Assembly (NCBI RefSeq): GCF_001984825.2
Contig: NZ_CP043318.1
Span: 5,022,001-5,086,000 of the forward strand
Reading direction: 5' to 3'
DNA from: Enterobacter chengduensis
GTDB taxonomy: Bacteria; Pseudomonadota; Gammaproteobacteria; Enterobacterales; Enterobacteriaceae
DNA: 64,000 nt
The position numbers and the translations under genes are program-made. Every line of letters begins with the position of its first letter. Positions within the stretch are counted from its first letter, which is position 1. Of the stretch, positions 29,451 through 44,543 are shown piece by piece. Below the pieces are notes generated by a model. The model saw nothing but the letters and a program-made list of their open reading frames with translations. It had not been told where the DNA came from and searched no databases.

Positions 29451-29890
29451 AATGTCCGTGCCTTTAATCAATTTATGGGTAAAGGATGCCACAGAAGGAT
29501 GAAAACATCAGGTATTAGCGCCTGATACAGGAAAAGATTTTGCGATCGTGAGGATCGCTCGCAAAAATCAAACTGTGGATAAGTTTGTGAATATTTTCAC
29601 TTCAGATGAATAACAGGAGTAAAAAACACATACGGAATAATTTTTAGATCTTAATTATCATATTGTTATGACATGAGATCTTATCTCTATGACCAACTGA
29701 TGGCAATTTAATCTATGTGGATATAAGCCGTGATAAGCGAGGAATGACAGAGAAATCTTCTGCGGTGGGGTAAAATTGGCCAAAACACCACGTGAAAGCG
29801 CCATTAATTTGTCTGTTTTCTGGTAAAATCAGCGCCCTGCGTCGCATAGTCGGCCGACCACTTACAGCTAACCATCTGAAAAAGCTCATC
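29451..29890. promoter_or_regulatory. polA / yihG divergent gap with a DnaA box
   Basis: No gene is seen. An inverted repeat (TTTTGCGA 29538-29545 with TCGCAAAA 29559-29566) is followed at once by TGTGGATAA at 29574-29582, a perfect minus-strand DnaA box (TTATCCACA). The rest (about 29600-29790) is A/T-rich and presumably holds the promoters of both genes. Confidence 0.6.
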
Positions 29891-30799
29891 ATGTCGAGAT
29901 TGCTCGCTGCAATAACATTACCGTTAAGCATCATTTTAACTATCCTGGTGACTGTCGCCTGCTCTGTGCCGATCATTCTCGCCGGCATCATTAAACTGCT
30001 GCTGCCAGTCCCCATGGTATGGCGAGCCGTATCCACATTTTGTAATTTTATGATGTATTGCTGGTGCGAAGGGCTGGCGATACTGTTGTGCCTTAACCCG
30101 CACCTGAAATGGGATGTTAAAGGGCTGGAGAGCCTTAACAAAAAGAACTGGTACCTGCTGATCTGCAATCATCACAGCTGGGCGGACATCGTGGTGTTAT
30201 GCGTGCTTTTCCGCAAACATATCCCGATGAACAAATACTTCCTGAAACAGCAGCTCGCCTGGGTACCTTTTATCGGGCTGGCCTGCTGGGCGCTTGATAT
30301 GCCGTTTATGAAACGCTATTCGCGCAGCTATTTGATTCGTCATCCGGAACGTCGCGGCAAGGATGTGGAAACCACGCGTCGTTCCTGTGAAAAGTTTCGC
30401 GCGCATCCAACGACCATCGTGAACTTTGTAGAAGGCTCCCGATTCACGGAAGAGAAGCGCCAGCAAACTCGCTCTCCTTATCAGCATCTGTTGCCGCCAA
30501 AGGCTGCGGGGATTGCGATGGCCCTTAACGTGCTGGGTGCACAGTTCGATAAACTTCTTAACGTCACGCTCTGCTATCCGGAAAACGATAAGACGCCGTT
30601 CTTTGATATGCTCAGCGGTAAACTGACGCGCATCGTCGTGCGGGTCGATCTGGTCCCCATTGACGCTGAACTGCACGGTGATTACGTAAACGACAAGAAT
30701 TTCAAACGTCGTTTCCAGCAGTGGCTTAATACGCTCTGGAAAGAGAAAGACGAACGGATAGACAACATTAAATCTTCATACAAAAACGCCGGTCAGTGA
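29891..30799 (+). CDS. yihG: PlsC-type acyltransferase YihG
   Basis: This 302-residue membrane protein belongs to the 1-acylglycerol-3-phosphate acyltransferase family. The catalytic motif is NHHSWADIV (HX4D), followed by [15 protein letters not shown] for glycerol-phosphate binding. Two hydrophobic N-terminal segments precede it. E. coli YihG affects membrane lipid composition and motility. The start is uncertain: K-12 annotation begins about 9 residues earlier, but the matching codon here is ACA, so the ATG at 29891 is used although its ribosome site is weak. The yihF gene found next to it in K-12 is absent. Confidence 0.88.
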   Translation: MSRLLAAITLPLSIILTILVTVACSVPIILAGIIKLLLPVPMVWRAVSTFCNFMMYCWCEGLAILLCLNPHLKWDVKGLESLNKKNWYLLICNHHSWADIVVLCVLFRKHIPMNKYFLKQQLAWVPFIGLACWALDMPFMKRYSRSYLIRHPERRGKDVETTRRSCEKFRAHPTTIVNFVEGSRFTEEKRQQTRSPYQHLLPPKAAGIAMALNVLGAQFDKLLNVTLCYPENDKTPFFDMLSGKLTRIVVRVDLVPIDAELHGDYVNDKNFKRRFQQWLNTLWKEKDERIDNIKSSYKNAGQ

Positions 30800-30811
30800 C
30801 CGGCGTTTTTA
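30782..30811. terminator. Bidirectional terminator between yihG and dsbA
   Basis: AAAAACGCCGGTCA pairs perfectly with TGACCGGCGTTTTT; it serves both convergent genes and overlaps the last codons of yihG. Confidence 0.9.
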
Positions 30812-30822
30812 CATCAACGAAA

Positions 30823-31446
30823 TTACTTCTTCTCAACCAGGTATTTCACGGTATCAGCATACTGCTGTACGAAGATATCCATGCTGCTGGTGTCCATGCC
30901 CTGCATGTTCAGCTGGTATTTGCCGTTAACAAACATCGCCGGAACGCCCTGAAGCTGGAGGTCAGCAGCCGCTTTTTCCTGCTGGGCCACCAGGGATTTC
31001 ACCACGAAGCTGTTCCATGCGGCATCGTACTCTTCACCTTTCACGCCGGCATCAACGAACACTTTACGGATATCCGCAGTCGTTTGAACGGTCTGGGTTT
31101 TCTGCACGGCTTCAAACATTGGCGCAGTGATCTTATCTTCTACGCCCAGTGCCATAGCCACCGCCCATGCCTGAGTCAGGTCTTTACCCAACGGGCCCAG
31201 GAACTCGACGTGGTACTTGGTCATTTTGGTACCTTCCGGCAGCTTTTTCTTCACGTTGTCAGACACATGCAGAACCTGCTCGAACTGATAGCAGTGTGGG
31301 CAATAGAACGAGAAGAACTCCAGAACCTGTGGCTCGCCAGCGACCGGTTTTTCCAGCGTGATGTACTGTTTGCCGTCGGTAAATTGCGCAGCAGAAGCGC
31401 TAAATGCCAGAATCATACCTGCCAGCGCCAGCCAAATTTTTTTCAT
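30823..31446 (-). CDS. dsbA: Periplasmic thiol:disulfide oxidase DsbA
   Basis: This 207-residue protein inserts disulfide bonds into exported proteins and is re-oxidised by DsbB. The signal peptide is residues 1-19 (ends FSASA). The active site is Cys49-Pro-His-Cys52 in [11 protein letters not shown], and the cis-proline loop is GVPAMFVNG. It lies 27 bases after srkA in the same direction; the srkA-dsbA pair is an operon in E. coli, with Cpx control. Confidence 0.97.
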   Translation of the reverse strand: MKKIWLALAGMILAFSASAAQFTDGKQYITLEKPVAGEPQVLEFFSFYCPHCYQFEQVLHVSDNVKKKLPEGTKMTKYHVEFLGPLGKDLTQAWAVAMALGVEDKITAPMFEAVQKTQTVQTTADIRKVFVDAGVKGEEYDAAWNSFVVKSLVAQQEKAAADLQLQGVPAMFVNGKYQLNMQGMDTSSMDIFVQQYADTVKYLVEKK

Positions 31447-31473
31447 GATTAACTCTCTCCTGGGTGTGTCCTA

Positions 31474-32460
31474 TTAATACATCGGCGTTAATTGTAGCGG
31501 GGGTTCCTGAAGAACCTTAACCTGCTCAGTGAATGTAGATATCTGGCTACGCCAGTAATCTTCTCCGGTAAGCCACGGGAAATTACGCGGAAATGCGGGA
31601 TCGTCCCAACGCCTGATTAACCATGCGAGATAATATACAAAACGCATCGCACGTAAAGGCTCAATCAGGGCAATTTCGTCTGAATTAAACGGGCTAAATT
31701 CTTCATAAGCTTCAATAATGGTTTCAAGCTGCATGCGTTGCTCGGCTTTGTCACCGTTGAGCAGCATCCACAGATCCTGAACCGCTGGCCCCATTCGCGC
31801 ATCATCGAGATCGACAAACAGTGGGCCATCGCGCCAGAGAATATTTCCGGCGTGACAATCGCCATGCAGGCGCAGGACGGAAATATCATCGCGCCAGCCA
31901 GTTTTCACTGCAGCAATAAGCTTATCGGTAGCGCTCAGGAAGTCATCCTTGAGCGCAGCGGGGATCATTGCAGACGCTGCGAATATTTCGCGCGGTTCCG
32001 TGAGATATTCCTGAATCCCGATAGTCGGGCGGGCAATAAACGCTTTTTTGCGTCCCGTCTGGTGTATACGCCCAAGATAGCGGGCAACCCACTCCATCTG
32101 ATCGATATTATCCGCCTCAAACTGGCGCCCACCCAGGCTCGGGAATACCGCGTAGTAAAACCCTTCGTGCGTCAGGAGCGTTTGGTTATTGAATTTTAGC
32201 GGTGCGGCAACGGGTACATCATCATCCAGCAGATCGTGAGCGAACTGATGCTCTTCCTGAATTTGTTCTGCGGACCAGCGTTCAGGACGATAGAACTTTA
32301 CGACAAAGCGCTGACGATCCTCGTCCTGAAATTGATAGACGCGGTTTTCGTAGCTGTTTAATGGGGTTAGCCCGGAATCCACCCGAATACCCTGTTCAAA
32401 CAGGGCATCCATAATGGTGTCCGGGTGTAATGTCTGGAAAGTAAAAGCCTGGTCGTTCAT
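31474..32460 (-). CDS. srkA: Stress response kinase SrkA (YihE)
   Basis: This 328-residue Ser/Thr kinase of the choline-kinase/APH fold counters stress-induced programmed death (MazF-linked) in E. coli. The catalytic loop is LHGDCHAGNILW with Asp201, and the metal-binding Asp217 lies in FVDLDDARMGP. Upstream of dsbA on the minus strand. Confidence 0.95.
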   Translation of the reverse strand: MNDQAFTFQTLHPDTIMDALFEQGIRVDSGLTPLNSYENRVYQFQDEDRQRFVVKFYRPERWSAEQIQEEHQFAHDLLDDDVPVAAPLKFNNQTLLTHEGFYYAVFPSLGGRQFEADNIDQMEWVARYLGRIHQTGRKKAFIARPTIGIQEYLTEPREIFAASAMIPAALKDDFLSATDKLIAAVKTGWRDDISVLRLHGDCHAGNILWRDGPLFVDLDDARMGPAVQDLWMLLNGDKAEQRMQLETIIEAYEEFSPFNSDEIALIEPLRAMRFVYYLAWLIRRWDDPAFPRNFPWLTGEDYWRSQISTFTEQVKVLQEPPLQLTPMY

Positions 32461-32535
32461 CCGATCATCCGGAAATTATACGAATGATTCAGGATATCAT
32501 CTTGTGGCGATTTCGGTGCCACCGCTTACAAGCTT

Positions 32536-32805
32536 TTACTCTTTAATTACGCCTCGGGCGCGCAATAGTGCGGTCTTAAAATCTTCCTCATAATCTTTCT
32601 GAATACCAGGAATAACAGCACCTTTGGCGGAGTCGCGCATTTTAAGGTGGTAGATCAGGATGTCGTCAGAAAGGTCTGCCAGATCGCCGTCAAAACCTGA
32701 CTCTTTCGCCAGTTTCTGTAAAAATTGCATCAGATTTAGCTCTGGCTCTTTTTGCCAGGCGGGCTGGAGGAGTTCAATAACTTCATTCAGACGTTTACAT
32801 TTCAT
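32536..32805 (-). CDS. yihD: YihD family small protein (DUF1040)
   Basis: This 89-residue cytoplasmic protein starts [17 protein letters not shown] and ends [10 protein letters not shown], matching E. coli YihD at the usual length. It belongs to DUF1040; no catalytic motif is seen and the function is unknown. A GGAG-type ribosome site (AAAGGAGCACC) precedes the ATG. It is divergent from mobA and 75 bases upstream of srkA. Confidence 0.92.
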   Translation of the reverse strand: MKCKRLNEVIELLQPAWQKEPELNLMQFLQKLAKESGFDGDLADLSDDILIYHLKMRDSAKGAVIPGIQKDYEEDFKTALLRARGVIKE

Positions 32806-32873
32806 GGTGGTGCTCCTTTCATTTAGAGTGACACGTTAGCAGGGTCAATCCCACAATAAAAGAGGCGATATTC

Positions 32874-33458
32874 GTGAATCTTAGCCAGGAAATCATTGGG
32901 GTCGTTCTGGCAGGTGGCAGAGCGACGCGAATGGGGGGAAAAGATAAGGGGCTTCAGCTTCTTAATGGCAAACCCTTGTGGCAGCATGTCGCCAATACGC
33001 TCGCAGGTCAGGTATCGACAATGGTCATTAGCGCTAACCGGCATATCGACACTTACCGGCAAAGCGGGTACGCCGTTTATCAGGATATTCTTGAGGATTA
33101 CCCGGGACCGCTGGCCGGTATGCTTTCGGTTATGCAACAGTCTCATGGAGAGTGGTTTATCTTCTGTCCCTGCGATACTCCGTTTATTCCGCCCTGTCTT
33201 GTCGAGCGCCTGTTACTGCTTCACGGTTCGGCCCCTGTGGTTTGGGCACATGACGGCGAGCGCGACCATCCCGCTATCGCATTGATGCACCGATCGCTAG
33301 CGCCATCCCTGCATGCCTATCTGGCTTCGGGAGAACGCAGGGTGATGGTTTTTATGCGCGAATCTGGCGGCCATCCCGTTGATTTTAGCGATGTGAAATC
33401 AGCCTTTGTGAACGTGAATACGCGTGAGGATTTGCAGATGATGCAGGAGAAAAGATGA
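32874..33458 (+). CDS. mobA: Molybdenum cofactor guanylyltransferase MobA
   Basis: This 194-residue protein attaches GMP to molybdopterin to form the bis-MGD cofactor. The N-terminal nucleotide loop is [17 protein letters not shown], the metal-binding [10 protein letters not shown] follows, and NVNTREDL is near the end. The start is GTG at 32874 with AGAGG upstream. It overlaps mobB by 4 bases (ATGA). Sequence differs from K-12 more than its neighbours do, as is usual for this gene. Confidence 0.95.
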   Translation: MNLSQEIIGVVLAGGRATRMGGKDKGLQLLNGKPLWQHVANTLAGQVSTMVISANRHIDTYRQSGYAVYQDILEDYPGPLAGMLSVMQQSHGEWFIFCPCDTPFIPPCLVERLLLLHGSAPVVWAHDGERDHPAIALMHRSLAPSLHAYLASGERRVMVFMRESGGHPVDFSDVKSAFVNVNTREDLQMMQEKR

Positions 33459-33958
33459 TACCTGTTGTAGCCATTTCCGCCTGGAGTGGGACCGGGAAAA
33501 CGACGCTGCTGAAAAAGCTCATTCCTGCGCTTTGTGCCAGAGGTATTCGTCCAGGATTGATTAAGCACACACACCATAATATGGATGTTGATACGCCGGG
33601 CAAAGATAGCTATGCGCTGCGTAAAGCGGGTGCAGCGCAAACGATGGTGGCAAGTTCTCAGCGCTGGGCGTTAATGACAGAAACGCCGGACGAGGCACCG
33701 CTGGATCTCGCTTATCTGGTCAGCCGGATGGATCACTCCACCCTGGATCTGGTGCTGGTTGAGGGATTTAAGCATGAGGCCGTGCCTAAGATCCTGCTGT
33801 TCAGAAGCGATGCCGGGCATGATTTCAGCGAGTTAACGCTGGATGAGCATGTGATTGCGGTGGCCAGTGATGTTGCATTGACGCTTGAGGTTCCAGTGCT
33901 GGACTTAAATGATGTGGAGGGGATAGCGGAATTTATTGTGACATGGGGTGCTGTTTGA
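33455..33958 (+). CDS. mobB: Molybdopterin-guanine dinucleotide biosynthesis adaptor MobB
   Basis: This 167-residue P-loop GTPase has Walker [11 protein letters not shown] at residues 10-19 and the block [17 protein letters not shown] typical of MobB. It enhances MobA but is not essential. The start overlaps the mobA stop. Its end faces the 3' end of the rrn operon, as at the E. coli rrnA locus. Confidence 0.95.
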   Translation: MIPVVAISAWSGTGKTTLLKKLIPALCARGIRPGLIKHTHHNMDVDTPGKDSYALRKAGAAQTMVASSQRWALMTETPDEAPLDLAYLVSRMDHSTLDLVLVEGFKHEAVPKILLFRSDAGHDFSELTLDEHVIAVASDVALTLEVPVLDLNDVEGIAEFIVTWGAV

Positions 33959-33959
33959 C

Positions 33960-33993
33960 TTGCCGGATGGCGGCTTTGCCTTACCCGGCCTAC
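33960..33993. repeat. REP element after mobB
   Basis: TTGCCGGATGGCGGCTTTGCC followed by TTACCCGGCCTAC is a REP palindrome of the same family as at 23007. Confidence 0.85.
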
Positions 33994-34016
33994 AAAGTTA
34001 GCGGGTTCAGAAACGC

Positions 34017-34041
34017 AAAAAGGCCATCCTTCCGGATGGCC
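34017..34041 (-). terminator. rrn operon terminator
   Basis: On the minus strand GGCCATCC / GGATGGCC (34022-34041) is followed by T5. It resembles rrn T1 of E. coli and follows the 5S gene. Confidence 0.9.
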
Positions 34042-34055
34042 TCTTCACTTATTTG

Positions 34056-34175
34056 ATGCCTGGCAGTTCCCTACTCTCACATGGGGAGACCCCACACTAC
34101 CATCGGCGCTACGGCGTTTCACTTCTGAGTTCGGCATGGGGTCAGGTGGGACCACCGCGCTAAAGCCGCCAGGCA
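34056..34175 (-). rRNA. rrf: 5S ribosomal RNA
   Basis: The minus strand begins TGCCTGGCGGCTTTAGCGCG and ends GGAACTGCCAGGCAT; 120 nt with the internal GTGGTCCCACCTGACCCCAT block. Complete. Ends taken from the E. coli pattern. Confidence 0.97.
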
Positions 34176-34246
34176 AATTCTGTTTAATCTGTATCAAAGC
34201 TGAAATCTGATTGTCTGTCTCACCGCCGAAACAGCTTCGGCGTTGT

Positions 34247-37151
<2,905 letters not shown>

Positions 37152-37334
37152 TCACAACCCGAAGATGTTTCACTTCATGATTGCGAAAATTTGAGAGACT
37201 CGAACACACATAAAATGTGTGTCGTTTCAATTTTCAGCTTGATCCAGATTTTTAAAGAGCAAATATCTCAAACAAGACTCGTAAGTCTGTTTTGAGATAT
37301 GACGGCAGGTGACTTTCACTCACGAACCAGCAAG

Positions 37335-37410
37335 TGGCGTCCCCTAGGGGATTCGAACCCCTGTTACCGCCGTGAAAGGGCGGTGTCCTGGGCCTCTAGA
37401 CGAAGGGGAC
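37335..37410 (-). tRNA. tRNA-Glu (anticodon TTC)
   Basis: This 76-nt gene in the 16S-23S spacer reads GTCCCCTTCGTCTAGAGGCC at its 5' end and encodes the 3' CCA. The anticodon TTC lies at 37376-37374 in the loop CTTTCAC. A single Glu tRNA in the spacer is the E. coli rrnB/C/E/G type, unlike rrnA (Ile and Ala). Confidence 0.97.
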
Positions 37411-37495
37411 ACTGAAGTCTCAATCGCAAGACGCCTTGCTATTTACTTTTCATCAGACAATCTGTGTGAGCACTGCAAAGGCAGGTTCTTTAAGG

Positions 37496-39037
<1,542 letters not shown>

Positions 39038-39490
39038 AAGTTTGATGCTCGTGAATTAAACTTCGTAATGAATTACGTATGTTCACTCAGAGACTTGGTA
39101 TTCATTTATTGTCCGAAGACATTAAGAATCCATGTCACTTTGAGTGCCCACACAGATTGTCTGATAAATTGTTAAAGAGCAGTGCCGCTTCGTTTTCGCT
39201 GCGGCGCGGGGTGTGCATATTACGCTTTCCCGCTTCAGAGTCAAGCGTTTATTTTCGCTTTTCTCTGCTGACCCGGCGGCTTGCGTGCCGTTGTTCCGTG
39301 TCAGTGGAGGCGCATTATAGGGAGTTATTCTGACGTGACAAGAGGAAATTTAAAAAAAGTTTCTATCCGCGTTTTTTTTCACCAACAGCGATGAAATCAA
39401 GCTACAAATTGTTCTATTTGATGTATCTGCAACCATAATCACATTCGAGGTGGCATAATTATCAGCATGAATCTTTAAGGAATGAACGCG
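39038..39490 (-). promoter_or_regulatory. rrn leader and twin promoters P1 and P2
   Basis: Read on the minus strand, P1 is TTGTCA (39341-39336), 16 bases, TATAAT (39319-39314), with GC-rich discriminator GCGCC after it. P2 is TTGACT (39244-39239), 16 bases, TAATAT (39222-39217). An antiterminator boxA, TGCTCTTTAACA, lies at 39181-39170 in the leader. A-rich tracts at about 39345-39365 upstream of P1 look like an UP element. No other gene lies in this stretch before yieP. Confidence 0.9.
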
Positions 39491-40198
39491 ATGCCATTAA
39501 GCGCACAACAGCTGGCCGCCCAAAAAAACCTGTCGTATGTGCTGGCAGAAAAGCTGGCTCAGCGGATTTTAGCGGGTAAATATGCCCCGGGTAGTATCCT
39601 GCCGGGCGAAATGGAGCTGGGTGAGCAGTTTGGGGTGAGCCGTACCGCCGTGCGTGAAGCGGTGAAAACCCTGACGGCAAAAGGTATGGTGCTTCCACGT
39701 CCTCGTATTGGCACACGCGTGATGCCACAGAGTAACTGGAATTTTCTCGATCAGGAGCTGCTCTCCTGGTGGATGACGGAAGATAACTTTCATCAGGTTG
39801 TCGATCACTTTCTGGTGATGCGCAGCAGCCTTGAACCTCAGGCATGTCTGCTTGCCGCCACGCTAGGAACGGCAGAACAAAAAGCGCAGCTTAACGCGTT
39901 GATGGAAGAGATGGTGTTCCTGAAAAAAAACTTCAACCGCGAACGCTGGGTTGAGGTCGATATGGCCTGGCATGAACATATCTATATGATGAGCGCCAAT
40001 CCGTTCCTCACCTCTTTTGCCTCTTTATTTCATTCGGTGTATCACACCTACTTTACCTCTATTACGCACAACGAAGTGGTAAAACTGGATTTGCATCAGG
40101 CGATAGTGGATGCCATTCAGGAAAGCGACGGGCAGCGAGCCCTGAGTGCGTGCCAGGCATTGCTGGCCGCGCCCACCCACCAGCAGGTAAATAAATGA
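39491..40198 (+). CDS. yieP: GntR/FadR-family regulator YieP
   Basis: This 235-residue regulator has an N-terminal winged HTH ([42 protein letters not shown]) and a C-terminal all-helical FCD effector domain. The ATG at 39491, ahead of [10 protein letters not shown], has AAGGAA at proper spacing and aligns with E. coli; an ATG nine bases upstream does not. Its end overlaps hsrA by 4 bases. In E. coli it lies upstream of rrnC, which is the case here too. Confidence 0.93.
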   Translation: MPLSAQQLAAQKNLSYVLAEKLAQRILAGKYAPGSILPGEMELGEQFGVSRTAVREAVKTLTAKGMVLPRPRIGTRVMPQSNWNFLDQELLSWWMTEDNFHQVVDHFLVMRSSLEPQACLLAATLGTAEQKAQLNALMEEMVFLKKNFNRERWVEVDMAWHEHIYMMSANPFLTSFASLFHSVYHTYFTSITHNEVVKLDLHQAIVDAIQESDGQRALSACQALLAAPTHQQVNK

Positions 40199-41628
40199 CA
40201 AAGAAAAAAGCGCGCAGCATGGCAGGATTGCCGTGGATTGCGGCCATGGCGTTTTTTATGCAGGCACTGGATGCCACCATCCTCAACACCGCCCTCCCCG
40301 CTATTGCGCAAAGCCTCAACCGCTCCCCGCTGGCGATGCAGTCCGCCATCATCAGCTACACCCTGACGGTCGCCATGCTGATCCCGGTCAGCGGCTGGCT
40401 GGCCGACCGCTTCGGCACCCGCAGAATTTTCATGCTGGCCGTGACGCTCTTTACGCTCGGTTCGCTGGCCTGCGCGCTCTCCTCATCCTTAACGGAGCTG
40501 GTTATCTTCCGCGTATTACAGGGCATTGGCGGCGCGATGATGATGCCGGTGGCGCGCCTTGCCTTGCTGCGAGCCTATCCCAGAAGCGAATTGCTTCCCG
40601 TGCTCAACTTCGTCACCATGCCGGGTCTTGTCGGCCCGATACTTGGCCCGGTACTCGGCGGCGTGTTTGTCACCTGGGCAAGCTGGCACTGGATCTTCCT
40701 GATTAATATTCCGATTGGCGTTGCGGGCCTACTGTATGCCCGCAAATATATGCCGAACTTCACCACGCCAAGACGCAGCTTCGACATGGGCGGCTTTTTC
40801 CTGTTTGGCCTGAGCCTGGTGTTATTCTCAAGCGGGATGGAGCTGTTTGGCGAGAAGATCGTCGCGACGTGGTTGGCGCTCTCCGTTATCCTCGCCGGGA
40901 TTCTGTTATTCCTTCTTTATATACGTCACGCGCGCCGTCACCCTACGCCGTTAATCTCCCTGGGGCTCTTTAATACCCGAACGTTTTCCGTTGGGATTGC
41001 AGGCAACATTGCGTCTCGTCTGGGAACGGGTTGTGTACCGTTCCTGATGCCGTTAATGCTGCAGGTGGGTTTCGGCTACCCGGCCCTGATCGCTGGCTGC
41101 ATGATGGCGCCCACGGCAATGGGCTCGATTCTGGCAAAATCCACCGTTACGCAGGTGCTGCGCTGGTTTGGCTATCGTAAGACGCTGGTTGGCGTGACGG
41201 TCTTTATCGGTCTGATGATCGCGCAGTTCTCGCTGCAATCCGCGGCGTTACCCGTCTGGATGCTGATCCTGCCGCTGTTTGTGTTGGGCATGGCAATGTC
41301 GACGCAGTTCACGTCGATGAACACCATCACCCTTGCCGATCTGACCGACGAAAACGCCAGCAGCGGCAACAGCGTGCTGGCGGTAACGCAGCAGCTGTCG
41401 ATCAGTTTAGGGGTTGCCGTGAGTGCAGCGGTGCTGCGCTTTTATGAGGGTTTTGACAGCGCCAATACCGTTGAGCAGTTCCACTATACCTTTATCACCA
41501 TGGGCGCGCTTACCGTGGTATCGGCGCTGGTCTTTATGCTGCTTAAACCGAAAGACGGACGAAACCTGATTAAAGAGCGCCACAAAGAGAAGGCTAAACC
41601 GAACCCCGTTCCATCAGAACAGGAGTAA
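40195..41628 (+). CDS. hsrA: MFS transporter HsrA (YieO)
   Basis: This 477-residue major facilitator of the 14-span drug:H+ antiporter-2 group has motif [14 protein letters not shown] and the motif C-like [12 protein letters not shown]. The N-terminal block [16 protein letters not shown] is typical of EmrB-like DHA2 exporters. The natural substrate is unknown. The start overlaps yieP, so the regulator may control the transporter. The last 35 bases overlap the convergent 3' end of rbsR. Confidence 0.92.
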   Translation: MTKKKARSMAGLPWIAAMAFFMQALDATILNTALPAIAQSLNRSPLAMQSAIISYTLTVAMLIPVSGWLADRFGTRRIFMLAVTLFTLGSLACALSSSLTELVIFRVLQGIGGAMMMPVARLALLRAYPRSELLPVLNFVTMPGLVGPILGPVLGGVFVTWASWHWIFLINIPIGVAGLLYARKYMPNFTTPRRSFDMGGFFLFGLSLVLFSSGMELFGEKIVATWLALSVILAGILLFLLYIRHARRHPTPLISLGLFNTRTFSVGIAGNIASRLGTGCVPFLMPLMLQVGFGYPALIAGCMMAPTAMGSILAKSTVTQVLRWFGYRKTLVGVTVFIGLMIAQFSLQSAALPVWMLILPLFVLGMAMSTQFTSMNTITLADLTDENASSGNSVLAVTQQLSISLGVAVSAAVLRFYEGFDSANTVEQFHYTFITMGALTVVSALVFMLLKPKDGRNLIKERHKEKAKPNPVPSEQE

Positions 41629-42586
41629 GCTGCAGGCGCTGCTGTTGCAGCGTGGGCTGCGCCATACGGTGGATCAGCACATCGATGGCCAGCTCGCCCA
41701 GTTCATCTTTCGGCTGATGAATGGTGGTCAGCGGCGGCGTCATGTAACGGGCAAGTTCGATATCATCGTAGCCAATCACCGCCATATCGTCCGGCACGCG
41801 TAGCCCCGCCTGATACAGCGCCTGATAGGCACCAAACGCCATCGCATCGTTACCAATAAAAACCGCCTGCGGACGCTGCGCCTGCGTCAGGAGTGTCTGC
41901 ATTGCCTCGAAGCCACCGTTAAATTCAAAGTCGCCGGTAATCCGGTAGCCATCAGGAATGGCGAGCCCCGCTCGCTCCATGGCGGAGAGATACCCTTCCA
42001 GACGCAAACGCGCCGGGGTTTTATCCAGCGGGCCGGTAATACAGGCGATGCGGGTATAGCCTTTATCAATCAGATACTGAGTCGCCATATCACCGCCCAG
42101 CAGGGAGTTATCCTGAATGAGATCGCTGGTTCCGTCGAACGGCGCCCAGTCCATCATCACGGTGGGGATCGAAGGGTAGCGCTGAATAATCTCTTTCGAA
42201 GGCTGGTGCGTTTCGGTACAAAGCAGCAGTAGCCCGTCGACGCGTTTTTGCATCAGCGTTTCCAGGTTACGGTTCATGCGCTGCTCGTCCCCTTCGGTAT
42301 TGCACAGCACCAGGCTGTAGCCGCGCTCGAAGCAGCTGCGCTCCACGCCGCGAACCAGTTCTGAATAAAAGGGGTTGGTACTGGCGGTGATCAGCATGCC
42401 GATGGTGCGCGTCTGGTTGAGCTTAAGGCTGCGCGCCAGCGCTGACGGCGCATAGTTGAGATCTTTTACCGCGGCTTCAACTTTCTCCCGAATCGCCTCG
42501 CTGACGAAGCGATCGTTGTTAATAACGTGAGAGACCGTCGAGGTAGAAACGCCCGCCATGCGGGCGACATCTTTCATTGTGGCCAA
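41594..42586 (-). CDS. rbsR: Ribose operon repressor RbsR
   Basis: This 330-residue LacI-family repressor has an N-terminal HTH ([20 protein letters not shown], then [15 protein letters not shown]) with the hinge helix in [12 protein letters not shown], and a periplasmic-binding-protein-like ribose domain. It binds the two palindromes upstream of rbsD. It is the last gene of rbsDACBKR, 3 bases after rbsK, on the minus strand. Confidence 0.95.
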   Translation of the reverse strand: MATMKDVARMAGVSTSTVSHVINNDRFVSEAIREKVEAAVKDLNYAPSALARSLKLNQTRTIGMLITASTNPFYSELVRGVERSCFERGYSLVLCNTEGDEQRMNRNLETLMQKRVDGLLLLCTETHQPSKEIIQRYPSIPTVMMDWAPFDGTSDLIQDNSLLGGDMATQYLIDKGYTRIACITGPLDKTPARLRLEGYLSAMERAGLAIPDGYRITGDFEFNGGFEAMQTLLTQAQRPQAVFIGNDAMAFGAYQALYQAGLRVPDDMAVIGYDDIELARYMTPPLTTIHQPKDELGELAIDVLIHRMAQPTLQQQRLQLTPVLMERGSV

Positions 42587-42589
42587 GCG

Positions 42590-43519
42590 TTACCCCTGCT
42601 GACTTAAGAATTCATCAATCTCTTTACGCCACGGAACGGAAGGCTGAGCGCCCTTGCGCGTCACCGCAATCGCGGCGGCAGCGTGCGCGAAGCGGATAGC
42701 GTCATCCATTCTCTTGCCTTCCAGCAGCGCGGTCACCAGTGCACCATTGAAAGTATCTCCCGCTGCGATGGTGTCAATCGCTTTGACCTTAAAGCCCGGC
42801 ACGCGGCGGCCTTCGCCATTGACGCTTGCCCACACCCCACGGCTACCCAGGGTAATAATCACGGTACCGATGCCCTTATCGTGCAGTGCACGCGCGGCTC
42901 GTGCGGCATCGTCATCATTTTCAACGCGAATGCCCGTCAGCTTTTCCGCTTCGGTTTCGTTTGGCGTAATGATGTCCACCAGCGCCAGCAGCTCGTCTGA
43001 TAATACACGCGCAGGGGCCGGGTTAAGTACGACAGTGGTATGATTTTCATGCGCAATTTTGGCGGCGGCCAGCACGCTTTCAACGGGTGACTCCAGCTGC
43101 ATCAGCAGGGCTTCGGCTTCGCCGATGATTGCACGCTGCGCTTCAACGCGATCCGTCGTCAGCGCGGCGTTAGCGCCAGCATGAATACCGATGACATTCT
43201 CACCTTCAGCGTTAACGAAAATCAGCGCCACGCCGGTAGATTCCCCTGCCACAACGCTGACCGGTGCGATATCAATGTTGTCGCTCGCCAGCTGTTTACG
43301 TACGCGCTCGCCGGTATCGTCATCACCCGTGCAGGCGATAAACGCAATATTCGCCCCGCTGCGACCGGCAGCGACGGCCTGGTTTGCGCCTTTACCGCCA
43401 AATGCAACCTGATACTGATTACCGGTGACGGTTTCGCCCGGGGTAGGGAAGGTTTCAAGGTTAAGAATGTGATCGGCATTGATACTGCCAAGGACGACGA
43501 GATTGCCTGCGGTTTTCAT
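42590..43519 (-). CDS. rbsK: Ribokinase
   Basis: This 309-residue PfkB-family kinase phosphorylates ribose. The signature is AFGGKGANQAVAAGRSGA near residues 40-57, and DTIAAGDTFNGALV contains the catalytic Asp. The ATG at 43519 starts KTAGNLVVLGSINAD; an ATG five codons upstream is also possible but has a poorer ribosome site. Follows rbsB across a hairpin. Confidence 0.95.
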   Translation of the reverse strand: MKTAGNLVVLGSINADHILNLETFPTPGETVTGNQYQVAFGGKGANQAVAAGRSGANIAFIACTGDDDTGERVRKQLASDNIDIAPVSVVAGESTGVALIFVNAEGENVIGIHAGANAALTTDRVEAQRAIIGEAEALLMQLESPVESVLAAAKIAHENHTTVVLNPAPARVLSDELLALVDIITPNETEAEKLTGIRVENDDDAARAARALHDKGIGTVIITLGSRGVWASVNGEGRRVPGFKVKAIDTIAAGDTFNGALVTALLEGKRMDDAIRFAHAAAAIAVTRKGAQPSVPWRKEIDEFLSQQG

Positions 43520-43541
43520 GGTTGGGTTGTCCATCTGAGAG

Positions 43542-43565
43542 CGCCACCGGTGTTACCCGGTGGCG
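43542..43565 (-). promoter_or_regulatory. Stem-loop between rbsB and rbsK
   Basis: CGCCACCGG pairs with CCGGTGGCG (43542-43550 with 43557-43565). It lacks a T-run; in such operons it raises binding-protein mRNA over the downstream kinase. Confidence 0.65.
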
Positions 43566-43625
43566 TATGCCACACTTTTCTTTATTGGTGTCCCTCAGGC
43601 AGCCAGCGACTGCCTGATTCGCCGT

Positions 43626-44516
43626 TTACTGCTTGATAACCAGCTTCAGGTCAACAGGGTATTTGGCCTGAACTTTTTCGCCCTTCAGCACTTTGTCGGC
43701 AGTTTCAACGCCAGTGGCGCCAATCTGCTCAGGCAGCTGAGCGATGGTCGCAGCCAGTTTGCCATCGTTTACCGCTTTTTCACCATCCGGCGTGCCGTCA
43801 AATCCGACAACCATCACATCAGATTTACCTGCGGTCTGCAGCGCACGCAGCGCGCCCAGCGCCATTTCGTCGTTCTGGGCGAAGACCGCCTGCACGTCTG
43901 GGTGTGCGGTCAGCAGGTTCTGCATGACGTTCAGGCCTTTAGTACGATCAAAATCTGCTGGCTGGCTGGCCAGCACGTTGAATTTGTGTGCAGCCACGGC
44001 CTGCTGGAAGCCTTCACCACGCTCGCGCGCGGCGGACGTACCGGCAATCCCCTGCAGTTCGATAACTTTCGCGCCTTCACCGGCTTTCTTCGCGATGTAA
44101 TCACCGGCGATTTTGCCGCCCAGCACGTTATCAGAGGCAATGTGGCTGACCACGTCACCTTTAGACGCCTGACGGTCCAGGGTGATGACCGGGATCTTCG
44201 CCTGGTTTGCCATCTTCACAGCGTTACCTACGGCGTCAGAGTCGGTTGGGTTGATCAGCAGAATCTTGGTGCCGCGAACGGTTAGGTCCTGAACGTTAGC
44301 CAGCTCTTTCGCCGGGTTGTTCTGGGAATCCAGCACCACCAGGTTGTAGCCCAGTTTGTCCGCTTCTTTCTGCGCACCGTCCTTCAGGGAGACGAAGAAC
44401 GGGTTGTTCAGGGTAGAGACAACCAGCGCGATGGTATCTTTCGCCATGGCGTTAGCACTTACGGTTGCGCTCAGCGCGACAGCGGAAACCAGGGTAGCCA
44501 GTTTTTTCATGTTCAT
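43626..44516 (-). CDS. rbsB: Periplasmic ribose-binding protein
   Basis: This 296-residue protein has a signal peptide of about 25 residues (ends ANAMA, then [16 protein letters not shown]). The mature protein is a PBP type I fold; ribose contacts include the [16 protein letters not shown] region. It delivers ribose to RbsAC and also feeds the Trg chemoreceptor in E. coli. Follows rbsC after 27 bases. Confidence 0.96.
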   Translation of the reverse strand: MNMKKLATLVSAVALSATVSANAMAKDTIALVVSTLNNPFFVSLKDGAQKEADKLGYNLVVLDSQNNPAKELANVQDLTVRGTKILLINPTDSDAVGNAVKMANQAKIPVITLDRQASKGDVVSHIASDNVLGGKIAGDYIAKKAGEGAKVIELQGIAGTSAARERGEGFQQAVAAHKFNVLASQPADFDRTKGLNVMQNLLTAHPDVQAVFAQNDEMALGALRALQTAGKSDVMVVGFDGTPDGEKAVNDGKLAATIAQLPEQIGATGVETADKVLKGEKVQAKYPVDLKLVIKQ

Positions 44517-44543
44517 ATCTAAGATGTCCTGTAGTGTCGTCAG

